Source: JAFGKM01 sp964413825 (GTDB lineage Bacteria; Ratteibacteria; UBA8468; B48-G9; JAFGKM01). From it: DNA of 8,535 nucleotides. Shown piece by piece: positions 1 through 6,760 of the stretch; the stretch's first letter is position 1; each line of letters opens with the position of its first letter. The position numbers and the translations under genes are program-made. The stretch lies in NCBI GenBank assembly GCA_964413825.1, contig CAYPTS010000075.1, positions 1 to 8,535 on the forward strand, written 5' to 3'. A model generated the notes under the pieces. It had not been told where the DNA came from and made no database searches. It was given only the letters and a program-made list of their open reading frames with translations.

Positions 1-50
1 TCGTTCCCAAGAAGATACTCTTTTTTCATTTTTGCATGACAAAATTTAAC

Positions 51-211
51 GAGGTCTCTGAAAAAGTGCTTTCACGCCCGACTTGTCATTGCGAACGAAG
101 TGAAGCAATCTCGATTTCTCCTCGGAGGAGATTGCCGCGGTTGCAAAAAACGCCCCGTAGAACGGGGCAGGCTCGCTCGCAATGACAACATGGGAGTTTT
201 TCAGAGCTCTC
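51..211. mobile_element. MITE-like palindromic element, copy 1, with flanking target duplication
   Basis: This is a 161-bp non-coding element. Its ends are imperfect inverted repeats: 51-65 against the reverse complement of 197-211 match at 13 of 15 positions, including a perfect 10-bp ctctgaaaaa/tttttcagag core. The element is bracketed by the direct repeat tttaac at 45-50 and 212-217, as expected of a target-site duplication. Inside is a second perfect 11-bp inverted repeat, tgtcattgcga (84-94) with tcgcaatgaca (177-187). Further inside are gcaatctc/gagattgc (105-112/128-135) and a GC-rich hairpin (152-168). No ORF for a transposase is present, so it would need to be moved in trans. It lies 25 bp upstream of the likely -35 box of the operon. 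A related core occurs at 1651-1724. Confidence 0.7.
145..168 (-). terminator. Possible intrinsic terminator on the minus strand inside the MITE
   Basis: Read on the minus strand, a 7-bp GC-rich stem (gccccgt/acggggc, bases 168-162 and 158-152, 3-nt loop) is followed after one G by six T residues (150-145). This is the layout of a Rho-independent terminator for leftward transcription. No minus-strand gene in the window would use it. It could block antisense transcription leaving the operon, or be incidental to the repeat. Confidence 0.4.
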
Positions 212-212
212 T

Positions 213-237
213 TTAACAAAAACTGTTAACAAAAACT
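213..237. repeat. Tandem 12-bp direct repeat just upstream of the promoter
   Basis: The sequence ttaacaaaaact occurs at 213-224 and again at 226-237, a 13-bp period. The second copy ends at the first base of the TTGACA -35 box. The arrangement could be a paired operator, but it could also be a by-product of the adjacent insertion, because the first copy overlaps the duplicated tttaac. Confidence 0.4.
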
Positions 238-265
238 TGACAAAAGAAGTTATTGGGTTTTAAAT
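237..265 (+). promoter_or_regulatory. Likely sigma-70 promoter of the operon
   Basis: A consensus TTGACA lies at 237-242, and with a 17-bp spacer it is followed by ttaaat (260-265), a 4/6 match to TATAAT. The region is AT-rich and sits about 55 bp upstream of the chosen start of the first gene. Alternative -10 candidates are tagaat (265-270), whose spacer is too long, and tatacg (274-279). A second TTGACA at 288-293 is too close to the start codon to be a useful -35. Bases 1-50 show nothing I can interpret. Confidence 0.5.
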
Positions 266-320
266 AGAATAATTATACGCTAAAAAATTGACAGATACAA
301 ATCATCATAAGGGGGCAGGT

Positions 321-1619
321 ATGGACGATTTCAACAAAGGTGTTGAAAACATCTCTGCATCGGAGTTGAAAAAGGTGCAATTGGAACGGTTGCAGTTCCT
401 TTTGAGATATGTAAACGGCAAAATGCCTTTCTATGCGGATTCCTTCAAGAGAAAGAAAATTAACGTCGAAAAGATTTCGTCTCTGTCCGACCTTCAATAT
501 CTTCCCTTTACTACAAAATCCGTACTGCGCGACAACTATCCTTTTTCTCTTTTCGCGGTGCCCGTTTCCGACGTTATCGAACTTCATGCTTCTTCCGGCA
601 CCACGGGCAAACTTACGGTGGTAGGCTATACGAAAAAAGACATAGCGTTGTGGTCGGAGGTGATGGCAAGAAGTCTTGCGTGCGCCGGAGTCGTGAAGGG
701 CGATGTGATACAGAATGCATACGGCTACGGTCTTTTTACCGGAGGACTGGGAGTTCATTACGGCGCGCTCCAACTGGGCGCAACGGTTATACCCGTGTCT
801 TCCGGCGGTACCAAGAGGCAGTTGATGCTGATGGAGGATTTCAAGAGCACGATACTTACCTGCACGCCTTCGTACTCGCTGTTCATGGCGGAAGAGGCGA
901 GAGATACGGGAGTTGACCTGTCAAAAATGAAACTGAAGGTGGGTATCTTCGGCGCCGAGCCGTGGACAGAAGGCATGCGCGAGCAGATAGAGAAAGAATG
1001 GAACATGCTGGCGCTCGATATTTACGGCCTGTCTGAAATAATCGGGCCCGGGGTTGCCATGGAGTGCGCAGGTAAAGACGGCCTTCACATATGGGCAGAC
1101 CATTTCCTGCCTGAGATTATAAACCCTTTGACTGGAGACGTTCTGGATGAAGGCGAAGAAGGGGAACTGGTAATAACCACGCTTACCAAGGAGGCGCTGC
1201 CTTTGGTACGCTACAGGACAGGCGACATAGTGTCCCTTACCTATGAGCCGTGCAGGCACTGCGGCAGGACGATGCCGCGGATAAGCAAGATAAAGGGCAG
1301 GATTGACGACATGCTGATTATCCGTGGAGTAAACGTATTTCCTTCACAGATAGAAACCGTTTTGATGAATATGCCGGAGGTAGCGCCGCACTACCAGATT
1401 ATTTTGACGAGAGAGAAGCATCTTGACAAGATGGAGGTTCTCGTAGAGGTTGTGCCGGAAAATTTTTCCGACGAGGTCAAGGAGTTGGAGGAACTTGAAA
1501 AGAAGGTTGTGACGGAGATTGAGAGTACACTTGGAATATCCGTGAGCGTAAAACTGGTTGAGCCCAGAAGCATAGAACGCAGTTTGGGAAAAGCCAAGAG
1601 AGTCATAGACCAGAGATAA
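321..1619 (+). CDS. paaK: Phenylacetate-CoA ligase family protein (ligase 1)
   Basis: This is an adenylate-forming enzyme of the PaaK family (432 aa, usual family size about 430-440). Family members convert an aryl acid such as phenylacetate, ATP and CoA to the acyl-CoA, AMP and PPi in the cytoplasm. Visible motifs are the ATP-binding loop SSGTTGK (91-97), YGLSE (235-239), YRTGD (298-302), and the PaaK-type C-terminal hinge KGRIDD followed by GVNVFPSQIE. A Cys pair, C311-x2-C314, precedes GRT; ligase 2 has the more usual C-x-C. The start at ATG 321 is chosen because aagggggc precedes it and its N-terminus aligns with ligase 2. A TTG at 288 would add 11 residues without support. It is about half identical to ligase 2 by eye. 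The true substrate is unknown; arylacetates are the default guess, and the symbol is family-level only. Confidence 0.92.
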   Translation: MDDFNKGVENISASELKKVQLERLQFLLRYVNGKMPFYADSFKRKKINVEKISSLSDLQYLPFTTKSVLRDNYPFSLFAVPVSDVIELHASSGTTGKLTVVGYTKKDIALWSEVMARSLACAGVVKGDVIQNAYGYGLFTGGLGVHYGALQLGATVIPVSSGGTKRQLMLMEDFKSTILTCTPSYSLFMAEEARDTGVDLSKMKLKVGIFGAEPWTEGMREQIEKEWNMLALDIYGLSEIIGPGVAMECAGKDGLHIWADHFLPEIINPLTGDVLDEGEEGELVITTLTKEALPLVRYRTGDIVSLTYEPCRHCGRTMPRISKIKGRIDDMLIIRGVNVFPSQIETVLMNMPEVAPHYQIILTREKHLDKMEVLVEVVPENFSDEVKELEELEKKVVTEIESTLGISVSVKLVEPRSIERSLGKAKRVIDQR

Positions 1620-1630
1620 GGAAGGGTAAA

Positions 1631-1733
1631 TCATGACCCCTCACTGCACTTGTCATTGCGAGGCGAAGCCGAAGCAATCTCACATTAAGGTTGGGATTGC
1701 CGCGTAAAAAGCACTCGCAATGACGCCGGTTCG
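1631..1733. repeat. Palindromic dispersed repeat, copy 2, inside the operon
   Basis: The core 1651-1724 is closed by the perfect 11-bp inverted repeat gtcattgcgag (1652-1662) / ctcgcaatgac (1714-1724). An inner stem is gcaatc (1674-1679) / gattgc (1695-1700). It shares acttgtcattgcga, gaagcaatctc and gattgccgcg with copy 1 but lacks that copy's outer ends and extra GC hairpin. The flanks carry the direct repeat gggtaaa at 1624-1630 and 1734-1740, suggesting insertion with a 7-bp duplication; the limits given assume this. In the operon mRNA it would form a strong stem-loop between ligase 1 and ACT 1. Confidence 0.65.
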
Positions 1734-1749
1734 GGGTAAAGGGGAAACA

Positions 1750-2181
1750 ATGGCCATTATACAGTTGTCGGTATTCCTTGAAAACAGGCTGGGGCGTCTT
1801 AACGACGTCCTGTCGGTGTTGAGTAAAAACGGCATTAATATACGCGCTCTTTCACTGGCAGACAAGGCAAGTTACGGTATTCTCCGGCTGATAGTTAACG
1901 ATGCGTCCGCCGGAATCAAGGCGCTTAAGGATGAAAGCGTATCGGTAAATTCCACTCCGGTAATAGCCGCGGAGGTGGACGACGAGCCGGGCGGACTGCT
2001 GAAAATACTCAGCATTATGCTTGCCAGCGGTTTGAACGTCGAGTACATGTATGCCTTTGTCGAAAAAACAGGGGATAAGGCGGTGGTTGTTTTCAGGGTT
2101 GAAGAAACGGAAAAGGCAGAGAGTCTTTTGAAGGAAAAAAACATAACTCTGCTGGAGGAAAAGGAATTGGCAACCTTCTAA
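1750..2181 (+). CDS. Tandem ACT-domain protein (ACT 1)
   Basis: This 143-aa cytoplasmic protein is made of two ACT domains, about residues 2-68 and 71-138. ACT domains are small regulatory folds that usually bind amino acids at a subunit interface. Each half starts with the typical beta-strand-then-loop motif: FLENRLGRL (9-17) and VDDEPGGLL (76-84), with Gly at the ligand-loop position. No catalytic domain is attached, so it probably acts in trans. Its position after a PaaK-family ligase, repeated in the second ligase-ACT pair, suggests control or sensing for the ligase. The start at ATG 1750 is preferred because aaaggggaaa sits upstream and the fold begins there. An in-frame ATG at 1720 lies inside the inserted repeat and would only add ten low-complexity residues. 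The ligand is unknown. Confidence 0.88.
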   Translation: MAIIQLSVFLENRLGRLNDVLSVLSKNGINIRALSLADKASYGILRLIVNDASAGIKALKDESVSVNSTPVIAAEVDDEPGGLLKILSIMLASGLNVEYMYAFVEKTGDKAVVVFRVEETEKAESLLKEKNITLLEEKELATF

Positions 2182-2183
2182 AC

Positions 2184-2192
2184 GGGGGGGGG
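2184..2192 (+). repeat. Nine-G homopolymer in the ribosome-binding region of the first small ORF
   Basis: Nine consecutive G residues lie between the ACT 1 stop codon and the ATG at 2196, merging into ggag just before the start. The tract forms the only possible Shine-Dalgarno for the 33-aa peptide, so a change in its length would alter spacing. It could equally be a sequencing-sensitive homopolymer. Confidence 0.55.
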
Positions 2193-2195
2193 AGA

Positions 2196-2297
2196 ATGGA
2201 CAAAAACTGGCTTGCGTGGTGGCTTGTCGTGATAATAAGCACGGTGTTTACCGTGTTAGGACTGCTGTTGCGTCTGAGGAGGTGGAAAAATGAATAA
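2196..2297 (+). CDS. 33-aa single-helix membrane peptide, possible symporter accessory subunit
   Basis: ATG 2196 opens a 33-codon frame. The N-terminus MDKNWLAWW is followed by one hydrophobic helix (about residues 6-25) and a basic tail RLRRWKNE. The charge pattern predicts one membrane span with the C-terminus in the cytoplasm. It starts 14 nt after ACT 1, and its last 8 nt overlap the start of symporter 1 (ATGAATAA), so translation is probably coupled. Tiny one-helix partners are known for some Na+ symporters, for example MetS with MetP. The arrangement recurs at the next symporter, which argues that this is a real gene. I see no homology beyond the general type, and it is not related to the second small peptide by obvious sequence identity. 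Confidence 0.7.
   Translation: MDKNWLAWWLVVIISTVFTVLGLLLRLRRWKNE
2277..2283 (+). promoter_or_regulatory. Strong ribosome binding site of symporter 1
   Basis: AGGAGGT sits 6 nt upstream of ATG 2290. It lies inside the coding sequence of the 33-aa peptide, where it encodes part of the basic tail. This fixes the symporter start and shows that the two reading frames are interlocked. Confidence 0.85.
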
Positions 2298-3837
2298 TTT
2301 TTATCCTGTTCCTCAGCCGGACATGTCTTACGGAGCATGGGCGATATTCGGCATAACGTTCATGCTTTTGGTCTGCATTTTTCTCGGATTTTTCAGCAGA
2401 AAAAAGGCTTCGTCGTTCGAGTCATTTCTTTCCGGTCACCAGGATATAGGGCCCGTGGTCACGGGACTGGCGCTGGGAGCGACATGGCTGAGCGGATGGG
2501 CGACGCTCGGCATGATGGGTGTTACCTACTCGGTCGGCTGGTCGGGTATGTGGTTTGCGGGTATGTGGACGATAGTGGGCATCATGCCCTGTCTCTTTTT
2601 TTCCGGCGAAAAGATGCAGATGTACGCACAGAAATTTGGAGCGAGAACAGTTCCCGACGCTCTCGGTATAAGATTTAACAGTAAGGTCGTGCAGTCTCTC
2701 GCGGCTCTTATAATGATTTTTTTTATGACGCTTTATGCTGTCGGGCAGTTCAAGGCGGGAGCGACCATATGGTATGCCGTAACCGGTTTTCCCGCCATAT
2801 GGTGTCTTCTCCTGTCTGGGATAGTGGTTTTTGTTTATATGGTGGTCGGCGGATATACCGGCACCCAGTGGTCTCTCGCACTGCAGGGCGCCCTGCTGGG
2901 TATAGCGTGTTTCCTGCTGGGCATAGCGGCCTTGAGTTTTGTCGGCGGGCCGTCCGCGCTGAACATGCAGCTTGCCGCCCAGGACCCCAGATTGCTTGAA
3001 CTCGTGAGACGCGACCTGCCGGTGCGCGGCAACACGCAGTTGTTTTCCAGCCCTGCCGGCATAGTTGCGACGTTCTTCATATTCCTTACCATGGCGACGG
3101 GTTTCCCGCACAACGTGGCGAGGTTTCTGGGAATGCGCAGGTTGAACAAGAAAGATTTTGCGCTTATAACGCTGATGGTATTCCTTGTCGCCGGCCCTCC
3201 CATTTTTCTCAATGCCATTACGGGATTAAGCGCAAGGGTTGTCTTCGGCCCGCATCTTTTGAGCATACAGCCGTGGAAAGCCGACCTTGCCGCGCCTTTC
3301 CTGTCAATAGTCGCGGGCGGCAAGCCCCTGACAACGCTTTATGTGACCGGAGTCTTCGCCGCTGCGCTGTCCACCCTGTCGGCAATGGTCATGGCAATGG
3401 CGGGCAACGTGACAAGAGACGTAATCGCGGTATGGAGGCCCAAGATGACTCATACCAGGCTTCTCGGCCTGACAAAAATATTCATAGGGCTTTTTCTCTT
3501 GATACCGTTTTACTGGACTTTTAAAAATCCTCCGGAGCTTCTTGCTGTTTTTATGGGGTATGCATCCATTGGACTGGGAGGTATTTTTATTTTCTGTACG
3601 GCAATCTCTTTCTTCTGGAGGAGGGCTACCGCTACAGGCGCAATTTTGTGCATGGTCTACGGCGTAACGGCAACTCTCGTGGGAAGCGTTTTCGTTGCCA
3701 AACAAAAAATTGGCATGGGAACGCTGGAATTTATAGTGCTTATCGGCTGCGGGCTTTTTTATTTTGTCGGCAGTCTGCTGACAAAGCCCGTATCAGCCGA
3801 AAGGATGAAACAACTATTTGGAGAAAAAAATGTTTAA
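2290..3837 (+). CDS. Sodium/solute symporter (SSS family) 1
   Basis: This 515-aa inner-membrane protein belongs to the SSS family (TC 2.A.21; PutP, PanF and ActP relatives), which couples Na+ entry to uptake of a solute, often an organic acid. About 13 helices can be drawn: near 14-35, 51-75, 80-98, 122-145, 150-180, 193-212, 254-275, 290-310, 345-372, 389-408, 412-435, 443-465 and 475-495. Family signs are VGGYTGTQWSLALQ, GFPHNVARF (271-279), and ALSTLSA (358-365), whose S361-T362 corresponds to the Na+-site Ser-Thr pair of PutP. The end GEKNV overlaps the next small ORF by 8 nt. The neighbouring CoA ligases suggest that the solute is a carboxylic acid to be activated; the exact substrate is not readable. 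Confidence 0.92.
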   Translation: MNNFYPVPQPDMSYGAWAIFGITFMLLVCIFLGFFSRKKASSFESFLSGHQDIGPVVTGLALGATWLSGWATLGMMGVTYSVGWSGMWFAGMWTIVGIMPCLFFSGEKMQMYAQKFGARTVPDALGIRFNSKVVQSLAALIMIFFMTLYAVGQFKAGATIWYAVTGFPAIWCLLLSGIVVFVYMVVGGYTGTQWSLALQGALLGIACFLLGIAALSFVGGPSALNMQLAAQDPRLLELVRRDLPVRGNTQLFSSPAGIVATFFIFLTMATGFPHNVARFLGMRRLNKKDFALITLMVFLVAGPPIFLNAITGLSARVVFGPHLLSIQPWKADLAAPFLSIVAGGKPLTTLYVTGVFAAALSTLSAMVMAMAGNVTRDVIAVWRPKMTHTRLLGLTKIFIGLFLLIPFYWTFKNPPELLAVFMGYASIGLGGIFIFCTAISFFWRRATATGAILCMVYGVTATLVGSVFVAKQKIGMGTLEFIVLIGCGLFYFVGSLLTKPVSAERMKQLFGEKNV

Positions 3838-3928
3838 TCTGCCTTTGTCAACGTCTCTTACGTTTTTCTTGATACTGCCCGCAGGCATTATTGCGTATCT
3901 GGTATGGTGGGCTGTAACGTTTAAATAA
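3830..3928 (+). CDS. 32-aa single-helix membrane peptide, possible symporter accessory subunit
   Basis: ATG 3830 overlaps the last 8 nt of symporter 1 (ATGTTTAA) and has ggag (3820-3823) 6 nt upstream. The peptide begins MFNLPLSTSLTFF, carries one helix over about residues 9-29 with a Pro near the middle, and ends in VTFK. It ends 15 nt before symporter 2. It thus occupies the same position relative to symporter 2 as the 33-aa peptide does to symporter 1. The two peptides share size and topology but not evident sequence. The likely role is assembly, stability or modulation of symporter 2, by analogy with other small symporter subunits; this is inference. Confidence 0.68.
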   Translation: MFNLPLSTSLTFFLILPAGIIAYLVWWAVTFK

Positions 3929-3943
3929 TAAGGGAGCATAGAA

Positions 3944-5464
3944 ATGGGAAACGGAAATATGGGGGTAGGCGGTATGGTCATTGTTTTTGTATATCTGACG
4001 TTCATGCTTCTGCTCGGGGCATTCGCCAGCAGGAAAATCAAGACTGCTTCCGACTATATTGTTGCAGGCAAGAGCCTCGGATTCTGGCTGTTTATCATGC
4101 TGATACTTGGCTCCACGACCAGCGGGATGACCCTCCTGGGAGTCTCGGGTCTCGGGTACATCGGCGGATGGCCCACCTTCTGGGAGCAGATATTCGTTCC
4201 TCTGACCTGTGCGGTGGCGATTATATTTTATGGCTTCAAACTTTACGGGGTATGCAAAAAAAATGATTTCATGACTCTTCAGGACTATCTTGCCTACAGG
4301 TTTGAAAGCCCGAAGGCCGTCAGGTCGATTTCCTCCGTAGCGGTGCTTACCACTTCACTTATTTATCTCGTCGGGCAGTATACCGCAATTGCCATAGTGT
4401 TGAAGTGGCTCCTGGATATCCCCCAGACGCAGGCGCTCCTTCTGGGAGCGTTGATAGTCGTCATATACGTGCTTCTCGGGGGACTCTACGCAATATCGTG
4501 GACAACTCTTTTTCAGGGATTCATTATATTTTTCGGCGTGTTGTTCGTTGCCCCGATGGTAATAAAGAGTGCAGGCGGACTTGCCGCAATCAACAGTACA
4601 ATGGCCGGTATCGACCCTAACCTTGTCCGCATCGCTTTCCCGCAGATACATCCTCCTTATGCCGGGTATGCCTTTGCAACGCCGCTGTTTCTCGTTTCTT
4701 TCTTTTTTCTGCTGGCGTTCGGGCTCGGTTCCGCTCCCCACATCATAAACAACGTTATTGCGGTAAAGGACAAGAAATATTTTAAATGGACTCCGCTTAT
4801 CGTTTTTGTCATGTACGTGGCGATAATGTATCTGGTAAAGATTTCAGGCATGGCGGTAAGAACCCTCGTTGAAAACGGCGTTCTGCAACTGGGAAAACCG
4901 GACGATGCCTTTCTCGTGGGCGTAAAGTATGCCCTGCCGCAGGCAATCTGGTCGCTTTTTGCCGTTGTTATTCTTGCCGCGGTAATGTCGACGACCGACA
5001 GACTTATTCTGGTTATAGGGACCTGCTGCGGCTGGGATTTTTATAAGCAGATTTTCAAGAAAAAAGCATCGAGTGAAAAGGTTACGTTTGTCAGCAGGAT
5101 AGCGGTCATTGTTTTCGGACTGATAAGTTTTCTACTTGCGATAAAACCGCCCGTTCTTCTGGCATGGCTTATCTGGATGGGGATAGGAATCATGCTGTCC
5201 ACATTTGTAGTGCCGGTGGTGTTCGGTTTGTACTGGAAAAGGGCGAACAGGTATGGTGCAATATGGTCGATGGTTGCCGGCTACGTTGCCTCCGTCGCGT
5301 TCGGCGCATATGCCAAGTTTGTGAAGCCGCTGCCTGTCCATTTCAGTTTTTATGCGTTTCTGATATCCATACTGGCCATGGTAGCGGTAAGCCTTGCTAC
5401 GGGGAAGCCTTCCGAAAAACTTATAGAAGAGAGCGATACGGGGTTGTTCATCAGGAGAAAATGA
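3944..5464 (+). CDS. Sodium/solute symporter (SSS family) 2
   Basis: This is a second SSS-type Na+ symporter in the inner membrane (506 aa, about 13 helices). It is only distantly similar to symporter 1, so the pair is unlikely to be a recent duplication. Visible family signs are the N-terminal ASDYIVAGKSLG, GGLYAISWTTLFQG in the middle, SAPHIINNV (263-271), and AAVMSTTDRLIL followed by WDFYK, with S349-T350 at the predicted Na+ site. Where relatives usually have a small residue after the Asp (STxDS), this protein has R353. AGGGAG (3931-3936) lies 7 nt before ATG 3944 and supports this start over the in-frame ATG at 3959. Only 3 nt separate its TGA from ligase 2. The substrate is probably an organic acid handled by that ligase (inference). 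Confidence 0.92.
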   Translation: MGNGNMGVGGMVIVFVYLTFMLLLGAFASRKIKTASDYIVAGKSLGFWLFIMLILGSTTSGMTLLGVSGLGYIGGWPTFWEQIFVPLTCAVAIIFYGFKLYGVCKKNDFMTLQDYLAYRFESPKAVRSISSVAVLTTSLIYLVGQYTAIAIVLKWLLDIPQTQALLLGALIVVIYVLLGGLYAISWTTLFQGFIIFFGVLFVAPMVIKSAGGLAAINSTMAGIDPNLVRIAFPQIHPPYAGYAFATPLFLVSFFFLLAFGLGSAPHIINNVIAVKDKKYFKWTPLIVFVMYVAIMYLVKISGMAVRTLVENGVLQLGKPDDAFLVGVKYALPQAIWSLFAVVILAAVMSTTDRLILVIGTCCGWDFYKQIFKKKASSEKVTFVSRIAVIVFGLISFLLAIKPPVLLAWLIWMGIGIMLSTFVVPVVFGLYWKRANRYGAIWSMVAGYVASVAFGAYAKFVKPLPVHFSFYAFLISILAMVAVSLATGKPSEKLIEESDTGLFIRRK

Positions 5465-5467
5465 CAC

Positions 5468-6760
5468 ATGTTTTTTGACGAAGGCAGAGAAACGATTGCA
5501 AAAGAAGACCTGCGGCGGATGCATCTCGAATATCTCGACAGAACGATTGCCGCCTGTAATAACTCGCCGTATTATAAAAAGAAATTCAGGGAGTACGGGG
5601 TAAAGCCCGGCATAAAAACTCTCGATGACATTAAAAAATTTCCTTTCACAACCAAGGATGACTTGAGAAAAAGCTATCCTTCCGGCATGGTGGCGGCGCC
5701 TTTCGAAAACATTGTAAGAATGCACGGCTCCTCAGGCACCACCGGTAAATCAACGCTTATTTTCCATACGATAAAAGATATTGATAACTGGGCAGGCCTG
5801 GTTGCAAGGGGGCTCTACGCCGTCGGGGTGAGAAAAACGGATGTTTTTCAGAACATGATGAGTTACGGCCTTTTTACCGGCGGGCTGGGACTGCATTACG
5901 GCGCGGAAAAACTCGGGGCGCTCGTTCTGCCCATCGGGTCGGGAAACACGCAGAAACAGATAGAGTTTCTTCTTGATTTAAAGGCGACCGTACTGCACAT
6001 AACTCCCAGTTACCTTCTCTATCTCGGACACGTGTTCGAGGAGGAAAAAATACCGCTTTCCCGTTTTTCATTCAGGATTGTAGTTGTCGGGGCAGAGCCG
6101 CACTCGGAATCCACGAGAAGAAAACTTGAAAAAATGTTCGGAATAAAGGTATTTAACTGTTACGGTCTTTCAGAGATGAACGGGCCCGGTGTGGGCTTTG
6201 AATGTTCATTTCAAAACGGCCTTCATCTCTGGGAAGACCATTACTACGGGGAAATAATCAATCCCGACACAGGAGAGGTTCTGCCGGACGGACAGGAAGG
6301 CGAACTTGTTTTGACCACCCTTCAAAGGGAGGGTATGCCTATCGTCCGGTACAGGACAAAAGACATAACGAAATTTATCCCGGGTGTTTGCAGGTGCGGC
6401 AGGACGCACAGGAGAATAGCGCGCATAAAGGGAAGGTCCGACGATATGTTCATAGTTAAAGGGGTAAACATTTTTCCATCGCAGATAGAGGCTGTCCTTA
6501 TGGAAATTCCCGAGGTGGACAAGAACTACAGGATTGTTCTGGACAGGAAGGAAGGACGGGATGTTCTGACGGTGGAGATTGAGATAAAGAGAGAATTTTT
6601 CAAGGGTGAAATTCTACAGTTGAGGACACTGCAGGACAGGATAACTGACATGCTCAAGGACGTTATCCTTGTTACGCCGGCCGTCGAACTTATCGAGCCC
6701 GGCTTACTGCCCCAGTCGACGGGTAAAGTGCAGAGGGTGTTTGACAAAAGGAGGATATAA
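5468..6760 (+). CDS. paaK: Phenylacetate-CoA ligase family protein (ligase 2)
   Basis: This is a second PaaK-family acyl-CoA ligase (430 aa), expected to make an aryl-CoA from the free acid with ATP and CoA. Motifs are SSGTTGK (88-94), YGLSE (232-236), YRTKD (295-299), C308-x-C310-GRTH, KGRSDD and GVNIFPSQIE. The C-x-C-GRTH form is the common PaaK version. Compared with ligase 1 the catalytic motifs are intact, but residues around them differ (for example HTIKD against YTKKD after the ATP loop, and SYGLFTGG against GYGLFTGG), which may reflect another substrate. AGGAG (5453-5457) lies 10 nt before ATG 5468, inside the end of symporter 2, so the two are likely co-translated. Its stop abuts the ACT 2 start with no gap. 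The specific acid is unknown, and the symbol is family-level. Confidence 0.92.
   Translation: MFFDEGRETIAKEDLRRMHLEYLDRTIAACNNSPYYKKKFREYGVKPGIKTLDDIKKFPFTTKDDLRKSYPSGMVAAPFENIVRMHGSSGTTGKSTLIFHTIKDIDNWAGLVARGLYAVGVRKTDVFQNMMSYGLFTGGLGLHYGAEKLGALVLPIGSGNTQKQIEFLLDLKATVLHITPSYLLYLGHVFEEEKIPLSRFSFRIVVVGAEPHSESTRRKLEKMFGIKVFNCYGLSEMNGPGVGFECSFQNGLHLWEDHYYGEIINPDTGEVLPDGQEGELVLTTLQREGMPIVRYRTKDITKFIPGVCRCGRTHRRIARIKGRSDDMFIVKGVNIFPSQIEAVLMEIPEVDKNYRIVLDRKEGRDVLTVEIEIKREFFKGEILQLRTLQDRITDMLKDVILVTPAVELIEPGLLPQSTGKVQRVFDKRRI

Noticed and set aside
288..320. TTG start at 288 extending ligase 1 by 11 residues
   Set aside because: No ribosome site precedes it, the extra residues do not align with ligase 2, and ATG 321 has a good upstream purine tract.
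84..1724. CRISPR array formed by the two related repeats
   Set aside because: There are only two copies more than 1.4 kb apart, of different length, with long internal palindromes and no regular spacers.
1720..1749. In-frame ATG at 1720 as the ACT 1 start
   Set aside because: It is part of the inserted repeat (caatgacg). The ACT fold begins at ATG 1750, which has its own ribosome site.
2422..3111. Long minus-strand ORF (229 aa) opposite symporter 1
   Set aside because: It is the antisense shadow of a clear symporter gene; the protein is rich in Arg/His/Gln with no recognisable domain.
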